Below are positions 1 through 5,921 of a DNA stretch of 15,401 bases, in pieces; position 1 is the first letter of the stretch; each line of letters opens with the position of its first letter. Under the pieces are notes generated by a model. That model had not been told where the DNA came from. It saw only the letters and a program-made list of their open reading frames with translations, and searched no databases. The DNA lies in NCBI GenBank assembly GCA_964546285.1, contig CAZJJK010000081.1:1-15401 (forward strand). Reading direction: 5' to 3'. This DNA comes from CAZJJK01 sp964546285 (GTDB lineage: Bacteria; Spirochaetota; Spirochaetia; Treponematales; Breznakiellaceae). The position numbers and the translations under genes are program-made.

Positions 1-155
1 CTAGCCTGCTCAGCGGCGATACGCGCTTGTTCCGGCACATCCATAAGCCAATAAGACACTGGCGCTGATAGAGCCAAGAAAACGCCGACAATAACGGCGA
101 TTACGCGCATCTTTATCGCGTAATTAGCGTAAAACCGAGAGCTATATTCACTCAT
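1..155 (-). CDS. N-terminal fragment of a membrane-anchored protein of unknown function
   Basis: The reading frame starts at ATG 153-155 and runs off the left edge, giving 51 residues. It begins with a short polar stretch (MSEYSSRFYANYAIKMR), followed by one hydrophobic segment of about 20 residues (roughly residues 18-38, VIAVIVGVFLALSAPVSYWL) and then a charged, alanine-rich stretch (PEQARIAAEQA). This is the usual N-terminus of a protein with an uncleaved signal anchor and an extracytoplasmic domain, such as a sensor kinase, cyclase or chemoreceptor, but nothing here picks one family. No good ribosome binding site lies directly before the ATG, so the start is only probable. A consensus-like promoter lies about 100 bases upstream, which supports a real gene start here. 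Confidence 0.55.
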   Translation of the reverse strand, partial: MSEYSSRFYANYAIKMRVIAVIVGVFLALSAPVSYWLMDVPEQARIAAEQA

Positions 156-250
156 GATAGGTGTTTATACCAGTTGGACGACTACGCTTTTTCACACTCT
201 GCCGCTCTCCGTGTTTTCCCCAACGTCCGTCAGATTATTGGCTTATATTT

Positions 251-278
251 AGTATGCGCTATATCATGAAAATGTCAA
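251..278 (-). promoter_or_regulatory. Predicted sigma70-type promoter for the left-edge gene
   Basis: Read on the minus strand, TTGACA (273-278) is a perfect -35 box. It is followed after 16 bases by CATACT (251-256), a 4-of-6 match to the -10 box. It sits in the most AT-rich stretch of the window and would start transcription near 244, leaving a leader of about 90 bases before the ATG at 155. The -10 match is modest. Confidence 0.45.
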
Positions 279-454
279 TTAACACAAATTATAAAAAAAG
301 CCGAAGTTACTGAAAAAGGTAAAATATAAGCTCATTAGCCCAGCGGCTCATCGCTAAAACCGTTTTATATCGATATATCCTACAATTTTCACGTTGCTTA
401 GTAGGTCAATACCAATAAATGTGTAATAAAAGCGTGTAACAAGTCTCAGACCTC

Positions 455-473
455 AAAAAACGGCCATAGCCGT
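455..473 (-). terminator. Probable intrinsic terminator of the TRAP/stress-protein operon
   Basis: On the minus strand the sequence reads ACGGC-TATG-GCCGT followed directly by a run of Ts (the A-run 455-460 on the plus strand). That is a 5-bp GC-rich stem with a tetraloop and a U-tract, the form of a rho-independent terminator. It lies about 170 bases downstream of the universal stress protein stop codon, which is far but within range for an operon 3' end. The short stem keeps confidence moderate. Confidence 0.5.
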
Positions 474-641
474 CAAACGCGTTTTTATCTCAAATATAAA
501 TAGGGATAGTAATTATAGAGACAAAACCGTGAAAGCTCTTTCTCCGCCAGTCTCTTTAGTAAACGAGGCGCTAAAGGTCGCCCCTATCATGCCGCGGTAT
601 AAAAAGCGCATGAGCGGAATATCTAACTTCGGCTATCCATA

Positions 642-1142
642 CTACTCTCTGCCGCGTTCCTGTTCGGTACGGCGTTCATAACTTAAGGGCACGATAAGGA
701 CAGCGCAATCAGCTTTTCGCGCCACTTGTTCGGTAACGTTGCCAAATAAAGCTTTACGAAACACCCCCCGGCCTTGCCGCCCCAAAACGATAAGATCAAT
801 CTTAACTTCTTTGGCGTAGTCTAAAATAGCCTGATAATCCTTACCAACACGGTATTCCACGGTTAACGCCATTCCATCAGGCAGGGTATCGATATAAGCC
901 GATTTTATCCTCTCGTCTAAATCGCGTTTAGCCTTATTGTCTACATCTTCCACTTCATACACATACGTTTTCCAGAATTGAGCTTCGGTTTCCGGTACGA
1001 CATGGAGCAGGTGCAACTCACAGCCAGGGCGCCGCCGCGCCGCGTCAACGGCAAAGCGAAACGCGAAATCGGCGTTTTCCGATAGGTCAGTACAGAAAAG
1101 CACTTTCTTATAGGGAAGCGGAGAGGGATCAAGCTCGGCCAT
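642..1142 (-). CDS. Universal stress protein (UspA family), TRAP-operon associated
   Basis: This 166-residue protein is a single Usp domain. It begins with the beta-strand YKKVLFCTDLSENA (residues 11-24, Asp19 at the expected nucleotide-contact position) and ends with the nucleotide loop GRQG-x9-GN (121-135), then VTEQVARKADCAVLIVP. The loop follows the ATP-binding G-2x-G-9x-G-S/T pattern of MJ0577-type Usp proteins, except that the final Ser/Thr is Asn135. Nucleotide binding is therefore likely but not certain. The start is supported by GGAGG six bases before the ATG. The gene begins 18 bases after dctM, making it the last gene of the TRAP operon. Usp proteins in TRAP operons are known; TeaD of the Halomonas ectoine transporter TeaABC is the studied case, where it modulates uptake. 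A role in regulating the neighbouring transporter is inferred. Confidence 0.93.
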   Translation of the reverse strand: MAELDPSPLPYKKVLFCTDLSENADFAFRFAVDAARRRPGCELHLLHVVPETEAQFWKTYVYEVEDVDNKAKRDLDERIKSAYIDTLPDGMALTVEYRVGKDYQAILDYAKEVKIDLIVLGRQGRGVFRKALFGNVTEQVARKADCAVLIVPLSYERRTEQERGRE

Positions 1143-1160
1143 GTCTAACCTCCGTAATCG

Positions 1161-2462
1161 CTAATAAACCAGTGAAGGTAAAAACGTTATAAGGGCGGGA
1201 AAGCTTATGAAAAGCGCCGAAGCGATAATCAAAACCATGACGAAAGGGACACAGCCGCGAAAAATACTCTGGAGCGGGATATCACGTTCAACCCCCGCGA
1301 CAACATAGGCGTTAACGCCGACAGGCGGCGTTATCACGCCCATTTGCGTGACAAGAACAATCATAACGCCAAACCAGATCGGATCATAGCCTAGTTCCAG
1401 AACCACGGGATGAAATATTGGAATGGTAAGCATAATTAAAGCCAACGCGTCAACGAAACACCCGGCGATTAAGTAAAACAGGATAATAATGCCCATGACA
1501 ATCCAAGATGGTAAGGGCAAAGCGACCAGCCAGGAGGCTAGCGCGAAGGGAATTTGGGTGATCGCTAAAAACCGGCCAAATACGGCCGCCCCAGCGACAA
1601 TAACCAGTACCATGGCTGAATTTCGCAAGGTTTCCAATAGGGCTTGCGTAAGCATCGATCGATTTAGCTTTCCCCGTATAGCGGCGATAAGGATACTGCC
1701 GCCAGCGCCGATCGCGGCCGCCTCTGTTGGCGAGAATAGACCCATAAACATACCGACCATTACCATGGCAAAGAGCAAAAGCGTTTCTAGCATCCCGCTT
1801 AACGCTTTCACGCGTTCCAGCCAAGTGAATTTTGGACCGGCCGGACCCAGTTCAGGATGAATTCGGCAACGGATAAAGATCATCGCGGCAAACATAAGGG
1901 TAATGAGCAGTCCGGGAACAATGCCGGAAATAAACAATTTACCAATGGATTGTTCGGTCAGCAGGGCGTAGACCATAAAGACCACGCTGGGGGGTATCAT
2001 CATACCCAAACTGCCACCTGAGGCGACAGCGCCACTGGCTAATTCTCCTGAATATTTATATCGTTTCATTTCCGGTAAGGCCACCGCCGCCATAGTCGCC
2101 GCCGTCGCCGGGCCTGAACCGCAGATAGCCCCAAAGGCGGCGCAAGCGCCCACGGTGGAGACAGCCAACCCGCCCGGCAAATGACCAAACCACTTATACG
2201 CGGCATTGAACAAACGCCGACTTATTCCCGCGTGAAAAGAAACCTGACCCATCAACACAAAGAGGGGAATGACGACTAAACTATAAGACGCGAAGGTTTC
2301 ATACACATCCAGTACCAACATACTGGAAGCCGCGTGCAACCCGCGTAAGAGCGCAAAACCGACAAAACCGGAAACCGCCAAAGAAAAAGCCACAGGCAAA
2401 CTGGCGGCCAAAAGGACTATGAGTAAAAGACAACCGAGTAAGCCGGCCTGCAATGGACTCAT
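1161..2462 (-). CDS. dctM: TRAP transporter large permease subunit (DctM family)
   Basis: The 433-residue protein is hydrophobic throughout, with about 12 membrane segments, the normal size for the DctM/SiaM ion-transporter-like subunit. Signature stretches are visible: GSGPATAATMAAVALPEM near residues 115-132, GGSLGMMIPPSVVFMVYA near 148-166, FSPTEAAAIGA near 243-253, and MGVITPPVGVNAYVV near 374-388. This subunit forms the sodium-coupled transport channel of the tripartite transporter in the cytoplasmic membrane, together with the small subunit and the solute-binding protein. Its start codon overlaps the dctQ stop codon by four bases (ATGA), so the two are translationally coupled. GGGAG lies about 11 bases before the ATG. 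The substrate cannot be read from this subunit. Confidence 0.96.
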   Translation of the reverse strand: MSPLQAGLLGCLLLIVLLAASLPVAFSLAVSGFVGFALLRGLHAASSMLVLDVYETFASYSLVVIPLFVLMGQVSFHAGISRRLFNAAYKWFGHLPGGLAVSTVGACAAFGAICGSGPATAATMAAVALPEMKRYKYSGELASGAVASGGSLGMMIPPSVVFMVYALLTEQSIGKLFISGIVPGLLITLMFAAMIFIRCRIHPELGPAGPKFTWLERVKALSGMLETLLLFAMVMVGMFMGLFSPTEAAAIGAGGSILIAAIRGKLNRSMLTQALLETLRNSAMVLVIVAGAAVFGRFLAITQIPFALASWLVALPLPSWIVMGIIILFYLIAGCFVDALALIMLTIPIFHPVVLELGYDPIWFGVMIVLVTQMGVITPPVGVNAYVVAGVERDIPLQSIFRGCVPFVMVLIIASALFISFPALITFLPSLVY

Positions 2463-2980
2463 GGTTTTATTAGCTCCCGTTTAGGATAGACAAGATGATG
2501 GACTATGACAAAGGCTACCGTCAGGCAACAAAGCGCGATAAACATAGGCAGCCAAAAAAGAGGCAGGGCCAAGGTTTGAGAAACCTGATTGGTGACATAT
2601 AATTCAAGGGAGTACTTAACGCAGCCATAGGAAAGAAAGCCGAATAAGCCGATTGAAAGAAGGCGCATGACGCTATCAACCACGATCCGGCTAGAGTGGC
2701 TTAATTTATGGAAGAAAAACTCCACGGCCACATGTCCTTTGATCGCGGTGGTATACGGCAAGGCCGCGGCCAGAGCGATGGCGCTGAGTATACGAACAAG
2801 ATCGTAAGCGCCGACAAGCGGATGATTTATAAAGGGCAAGCGAAATATAACATCGATCCAGACCACAACAATCATGCCCAAAGTACTAATACAGGCGACC
2901 GCCGCCAAGGCTTTGGTAAAGCCGACAAGAACGGCCGCCCACGTTGTTAGGCTAGTGGATGAACTCTTTGTAGTTGACAC
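2459..2980 (-). CDS. dctQ: TRAP transporter small permease subunit (DctQ family)
   Basis: This 173-residue protein has four predicted membrane segments, near residues 15-45, 52-75, 92-122 and 138-165, the standard DctQ layout. It contains the family-like stretch WIDVIFRLPFINHPLVGAYDLVR after the first membrane segment and KGHVAVEFFFHKLS after the second. It partners the large subunit and helps dock the solute-binding protein. The likely start is GTG (2978-2980), only two bases after the dctP stop codon, with no strong ribosome binding site of its own. Translation therefore probably depends on coupling to dctP. It overlaps dctM by four bases. The arrangement dctP-dctQ-dctM is the canonical separate three-gene form, with no Q-M fusion. 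Confidence 0.93.
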   Translation of the reverse strand: MSTTKSSSTSLTTWAAVLVGFTKALAAVACISTLGMIVVVWIDVIFRLPFINHPLVGAYDLVRILSAIALAAALPYTTAIKGHVAVEFFFHKLSHSSRIVVDSVMRLLSIGLFGFLSYGCVKYSLELYVTNQVSQTLALPLFWLPMFIALCCLTVAFVIVHHLVYPKRELIKP

Positions 2981-2982
2981 AA

Positions 2983-4032
2983 TTATTTTGAGCTTTCGCT
3001 GATCAAAGCCTGAACCCGCTCTAAGAAACGTTTACCAGGCAGGCCCTTAGCCTCGGCGGCGGCGACATAGTCGTCTAGTATAGGACGAACCGCCTCTTTC
3101 CAGCGAGCTTCCTCAGCCGCGTCCAGCTTATAAACGGGACGCTTAAGCGACGCCACGAAATCCGCGCCCTCAGCATCGGACTGATCCCAGGCGGCCCCGT
3201 GCACATCCACCCATTCTTTACTGACTTCTTCCACAATCGCCTGCTGAGCGGCGCTCAGCTTAGCCCAGCTGTTTTTGTTCATCACCACAAACATGGCGGT
3301 GGTATAGCCTATAGCCGAGGCGTCAGTAACGGATTCTATAACCTCGCCCTGCTTCCAGCCGTCCAGCGTCTCCATTGGGCAGAGCGTAGCGTCCACCACC
3401 CCTTTCTGCAGCGCCTCATAGGTTTCGTTTTGACTCATAGCGATGGCGGCTCCGCCTAAATTCTGAACAATCTTAGCCGATAAGCCAGTCGCTCTAATTT
3501 TCATATTCTTAAGATCTTCCAGCTTGTTAACCGGCTTTTTGGTAGCCAGGATTCCAGGGCCATGGGCATGTATGTATAAAAGCTTAACATCGGATAATTC
3601 CGCCGGAGCGAACTCCAGCGCGGCGGCGGTCGCGACTCTGGTCGCGGTCTTGCCGTCCGGATAACCCAATGGAAGATCCAAGCCCTCCAGTAAGGGGAAG
3701 CGGCCAAGGGTATAGGCGAAACAGCTCATACCGATATCGGAAACGCCAGAAACCACGCCGCTGTAACACTGGTCCGCTTTTGAAAGCGTTCCGCCTGAAT
3801 AGATAGTAATATCCACCGTTCCGCCGCTACGTTTTTTTATCTCGGCGGCCCAAGTTTCAGCCGCTTTAGCTTGACTATGCGTTGATGGGAAGAAAACGCT
3901 ATATGACAACTTTACGCTTGGCTCGCCATCTTGAACCGCTGAAGAAGCATCGGCGCCCCCCTTAGCGAACACCGCGCCACCTAAAAGAGCGAAAACGATA
4001 CATCCAAAAACCGTGAACCGGAAAACTTTCAT
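2983..4032 (-). CDS. dctP: TRAP transporter solute-binding protein (DctP family)
   Basis: The extracytoplasmic binding protein captures the substrate and delivers it to DctQM. A signal peptide (MKVFRFTVFGCIVFALLGG) ends in a likely signal peptidase I site after AVFA. The mature protein carries DctP hallmarks: an early SVFFPSTHSQAKAAETWAAE stretch, the MKIRATG motif whose Arg normally forms the salt bridge with a substrate carboxylate, then NLGGAAIAMSQNETYEALQK and GVVDATLC. An organic acid is therefore the likely ligand, but its identity is open. Two ATGs are in frame, at 4038 and 4032. The G-rich ribosome binding site (AGGGGGGG, 4039-4046 on the minus strand) abuts the first and lies six bases before the second, so I chose 4032 (349 residues). 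First gene of the operon. Confidence 0.95.
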   Translation of the reverse strand: MKVFRFTVFGCIVFALLGGAVFAKGGADASSAVQDGEPSVKLSYSVFFPSTHSQAKAAETWAAEIKKRSGGTVDITIYSGGTLSKADQCYSGVVSGVSDIGMSCFAYTLGRFPLLEGLDLPLGYPDGKTATRVATAAALEFAPAELSDVKLLYIHAHGPGILATKKPVNKLEDLKNMKIRATGLSAKIVQNLGGAAIAMSQNETYEALQKGVVDATLCPMETLDGWKQGEVIESVTDASAIGYTTAMFVVMNKNSWAKLSAAQQAIVEEVSKEWVDVHGAAWDQSDAEGADFVASLKRPVYKLDAAEEARWKEAVRPILDDYVAAAEAKGLPGKRFLERVQALISESSK

Positions 4033-4095
4033 AATCATCCCCCCCTAACAATTGATAATAGAGGCGCTTAAACAAGCTACGCGCTACAACGCCCC

Positions 4096-4125
4096 TGATA
4101 TGGTTCGCAGGATTATACCATATCA
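4096..4125. promoter_or_regulatory. Inverted-repeat operator candidate at the TRAP promoter
   Basis: A perfect 9-bp inverted repeat, TGATATGGT (4096-4104) and ACCATATCA (4117-4125), is separated by 12 bases. Half-site centres are 21 bp apart, two helical turns, as expected for a dimeric regulator contacting one DNA face. The repeat covers the -10 box and the expected transcription start, which favours repression. Because transcription would begin around the repeat's far arm, it is unlikely to act as an RNA hairpin. No regulator gene is adjacent, so the protein is unknown. Confidence 0.55.
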
Positions 4126-4139
4126 AGCTGTATTGTTAA
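4112..4139 (-). promoter_or_regulatory. Promoter of the TRAP/stress-protein operon
   Basis: On the minus strand TTAACA (4134-4139, one mismatch to TTGACA) is followed after 16 bases by a perfect TATAAT (4112-4117) preceded by TG one base upstream, an extended -10. Transcription would begin near 4105, about 70 bases before the dctP start. It is among the best promoter matches in the window. Confidence 0.75.
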
Positions 4140-4177
4140 GAAGAAACGGCTAAATTTTACAAATATTTCTCTAACTT

Positions 4178-4208
4178 TAGGCTGGATTAAGTAGCCTAGC
4201 TTAAGCTA
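4178..4208. other. Nested dyad symmetry between dctP and the PEGA gene
   Basis: TAGGCT (4178-4183) and AGCCTA (4193-4198) form a 6-bp stem with a 9-base loop, followed immediately by the perfect 12-bp palindrome TAGCTTAAGCTA (4197-4208). There is no T-run on either strand, so it is not a standard intrinsic terminator. It lies downstream of the PEGA gene and about 40 bases upstream of the TRAP -35 box, so it could be a weak 3' end structure or an upstream regulator site. Confidence 0.3.
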
Positions 4209-4285
4209 AAGCCAAAACCATAAAAAACCTACCGCCGCCGATTAAGAACCTCCAAAAGCGCCGCGAAAGCCCAATAAACGAAACC

Positions 4286-5815
4286 TCATTCAGCGCTCAC
4301 TAACGCGCTTATATCATATAGTTCGATGGTATCATCCTTAAAGTTGGTAACGCAAAGGCGTGTGCCATCGGGACTGATATCAAGACCCGTTGGCTGGTTG
4401 CCTGCCTCAAAGGAACGGACGCTTCGTTCCTTTAAATCAATCACATGGACGCGTCCCGAGCGAGGACTGCGGTTTAGATAAGAAACCGGATCGTTAGGCC
4501 CCCGGCAGGAGACAAAAAGATACCGCCCACAAGGAGTCAGTTTTATAGTGTTCGGATTATTATCCACTGGAAAACGATCCAGCACCGTGAATGAGCGGGT
4601 GTCTATCTCAAGAATTTCAGCGTTATGCATATCGCTGACATAGAGGACGGCGTCATCACCGCTAAGCGCCAAGTGGCGCATGGCGGCGTCGCCAGCACCT
4701 TTGATACGACTGACCACGGACCAGGTCGCGGTATCAAATTTAAGCACGGTACCGCCGGCATAGGTCGTCGCGAAAAGGAAACGCCCATCACCGCTGAATA
4801 TCAGACCGCGCGGCTCGGCTTCGGTCTTTAAGCTTTCCGTTAGTTCGCCTGTAGCGTAATCAATTATCGATATAGTATTGGACAACCAGTTGGACGCGGC
4901 TATAAGGCCTAGAACGGGCGACGCCGCCATAAACTTAGTCCATTCGCCTTCGGCCTCTATGCTTCTGATCAGGTCCAAACTTTCGGTATCAAATTCAAAG
5001 AGCTTGCCGCTCGTCATCTGTGACACGATAAAGCGGCCGCTTTGCCCAGAGCCTTCCATCGATATAGCTTCCGCCGCTAAGCCCTCCGGAAATAAACCTT
5101 CAACAAAGCCCTGATAGTCGGCGTAATCCGGCACCGCTACCCGAACGAGCGACTTTAGCGAAATAGCGTCAAGTATATCAAAACCATCGCCCGCTAACAG
5201 AGGGACAAAAATCCGGGTCCCATCAGGCGAAAACAGCGCTTGTTTCGGTTGCGGTCCTGTTGTCAGGGTAACGATTTGGCGTATCGGCAAATCAGGCGAA
5301 GGCGGAGTAGCGTGATGAGAGAAAACGAGCGACCTAGCTCCGTCAAGCTCAATCAGACAGCGTTCATCCGGCAGGCCTTCCCGTTTCAAACTAAGTTCGT
5401 AAACGCCCCAAGCCAGATCAAGCTTAAGCGGCGTCTGGCCGAACGGCTGTTCGTTTATGAAGACAGCGCTGATCCCTTCCATTACATCGATCTCAAGCGA
5501 AAACCGTTCTTTTTCCAAACGCAACTCATAATAGGCTGGCTGAAAGGGCGAACGGTTTAGATAGAGCCGACGCGCTTCCTGATACCTCGGCCTAACGCAA
5601 AGCAGCTCAATTTCCTTTCGATTTGACGTATACAGCGTCGGAGAGGAATACTCAACGCCGTCAATATAGAGCCGGGCGTCCGCTGGATCGGAGCTGATAA
5701 CGAATTCATAGGAACAAGCCGCGGCGCTTAGACAAAAACAAAGCAAGACAGCCTTAACCATTAGGGCGGTAAAAAGCCTAAAAAGGCTGCCGAAGGACAG
5801 AAAGCCACGGTGCAT
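4286..5815 (-). CDS. PEGA-domain lipoprotein with C-terminal YVTN-type beta-propeller
   Basis: The 509-residue protein has a hydrophobic N-terminus ending in LSAAAC (Cys34), a loose lipobox of the spirochaete kind, so it is probably a lipoprotein. Residues about 36-100 (SSDPADARLYIDGVEYSSPT) and 105-165 (INEQPFGQTPLKLDLAWGVY) are two PEGA-type surface modules. From about 178 to the end come repeated blades of the form FSPDGTRIFVP, FSGDGRFLFATT, LSGDDAVLYVSD, LTPCGRYLFVSC and ISPDGTRLCVTN, each followed by an IDLKERSV-like strand. That is a YVTN/YncE-like beta-propeller of six or seven blades. Function is unknown; such proteins are thought to mediate envelope protein or ligand contacts. Met19 (5761) is a plausible alternative start and would give a shorter signal peptide. 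Neither start has a strong ribosome binding site. The gene stands alone, diverging from the GGDEF/EAL gene. Confidence 0.85.
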   Translation of the reverse strand: MHRGFLSFGSLFRLFTALMVKAVLLCFCLSAAACSYEFVISSDPADARLYIDGVEYSSPTLYTSNRKEIELLCVRPRYQEARRLYLNRSPFQPAYYELRLEKERFSLEIDVMEGISAVFINEQPFGQTPLKLDLAWGVYELSLKREGLPDERCLIELDGARSLVFSHHATPPSPDLPIRQIVTLTTGPQPKQALFSPDGTRIFVPLLAGDGFDILDAISLKSLVRVAVPDYADYQGFVEGLFPEGLAAEAISMEGSGQSGRFIVSQMTSGKLFEFDTESLDLIRSIEAEGEWTKFMAASPVLGLIAASNWLSNTISIIDYATGELTESLKTEAEPRGLIFSGDGRFLFATTYAGGTVLKFDTATWSVVSRIKGAGDAAMRHLALSGDDAVLYVSDMHNAEILEIDTRSFTVLDRFPVDNNPNTIKLTPCGRYLFVSCRGPNDPVSYLNRSPRSGRVHVIDLKERSVRSFEAGNQPTGLDISPDGTRLCVTNFKDDTIELYDISALVSAE

Positions 5816-5872
5816 GGGTCTTATGATAGCGCGACATCCGTATGAAGGAAAGAGGACAGCCTTTTTATCGAC

Positions 5873-5921
5873 GGGGAGGAAAATAAAGATTATGCTAGGA
5901 CTATGGGAAACACAAGGCTGA
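5873..5921 (+). promoter_or_regulatory. Ribosome binding site and possible nine-codon leader ORF before the c-di-GMP gene
   Basis: The strong ribosome binding site GGGGAGGA (5873-5880) is 22 bases from the only usable start of the downstream gene (ATG 5903) but 11 bases from another ATG at 5892. That ATG opens a nine-codon frame (MLGLWETQG) ending with TGA at 5919-5921, overlapping the first codons of the main gene in another frame. Nearer to 5903 there is only AGGA, two bases away. The main frame has no ATG, GTG or TTG between its upstream stop at 5843 and 5903. The leader could couple or throttle translation, or the spacing may simply be loose. Confidence 0.35.

Larger units (their letters stand above)
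156..641. other. AT-rich intergenic region of 486 bases
   Basis: No convincing coding frame or RNA gene is visible. The stretch separates the end of the TRAP/stress-protein operon from the start of the left-edge gene, both on the minus strand. It holds the predicted promoter at 251-278, a terminator-like hairpin at 455-473, a perfect 12-bp palindrome TATATCGATATA at 366-377, and a perfect 10-bp palindrome AAACGCGTTT at 475-484. The palindromes could be operators, but palindromes in AT-rich DNA are also expected by chance. A small gene or small RNA cannot be excluded. Confidence 0.5.

Noticed and set aside
366..377. Perfect palindrome TATATCGATATA as an operator
   Set aside because: It lies about 90 bases upstream of the nearest promoter box in AT-rich DNA, where such palindromes arise by chance. 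It has no second copy in the window.
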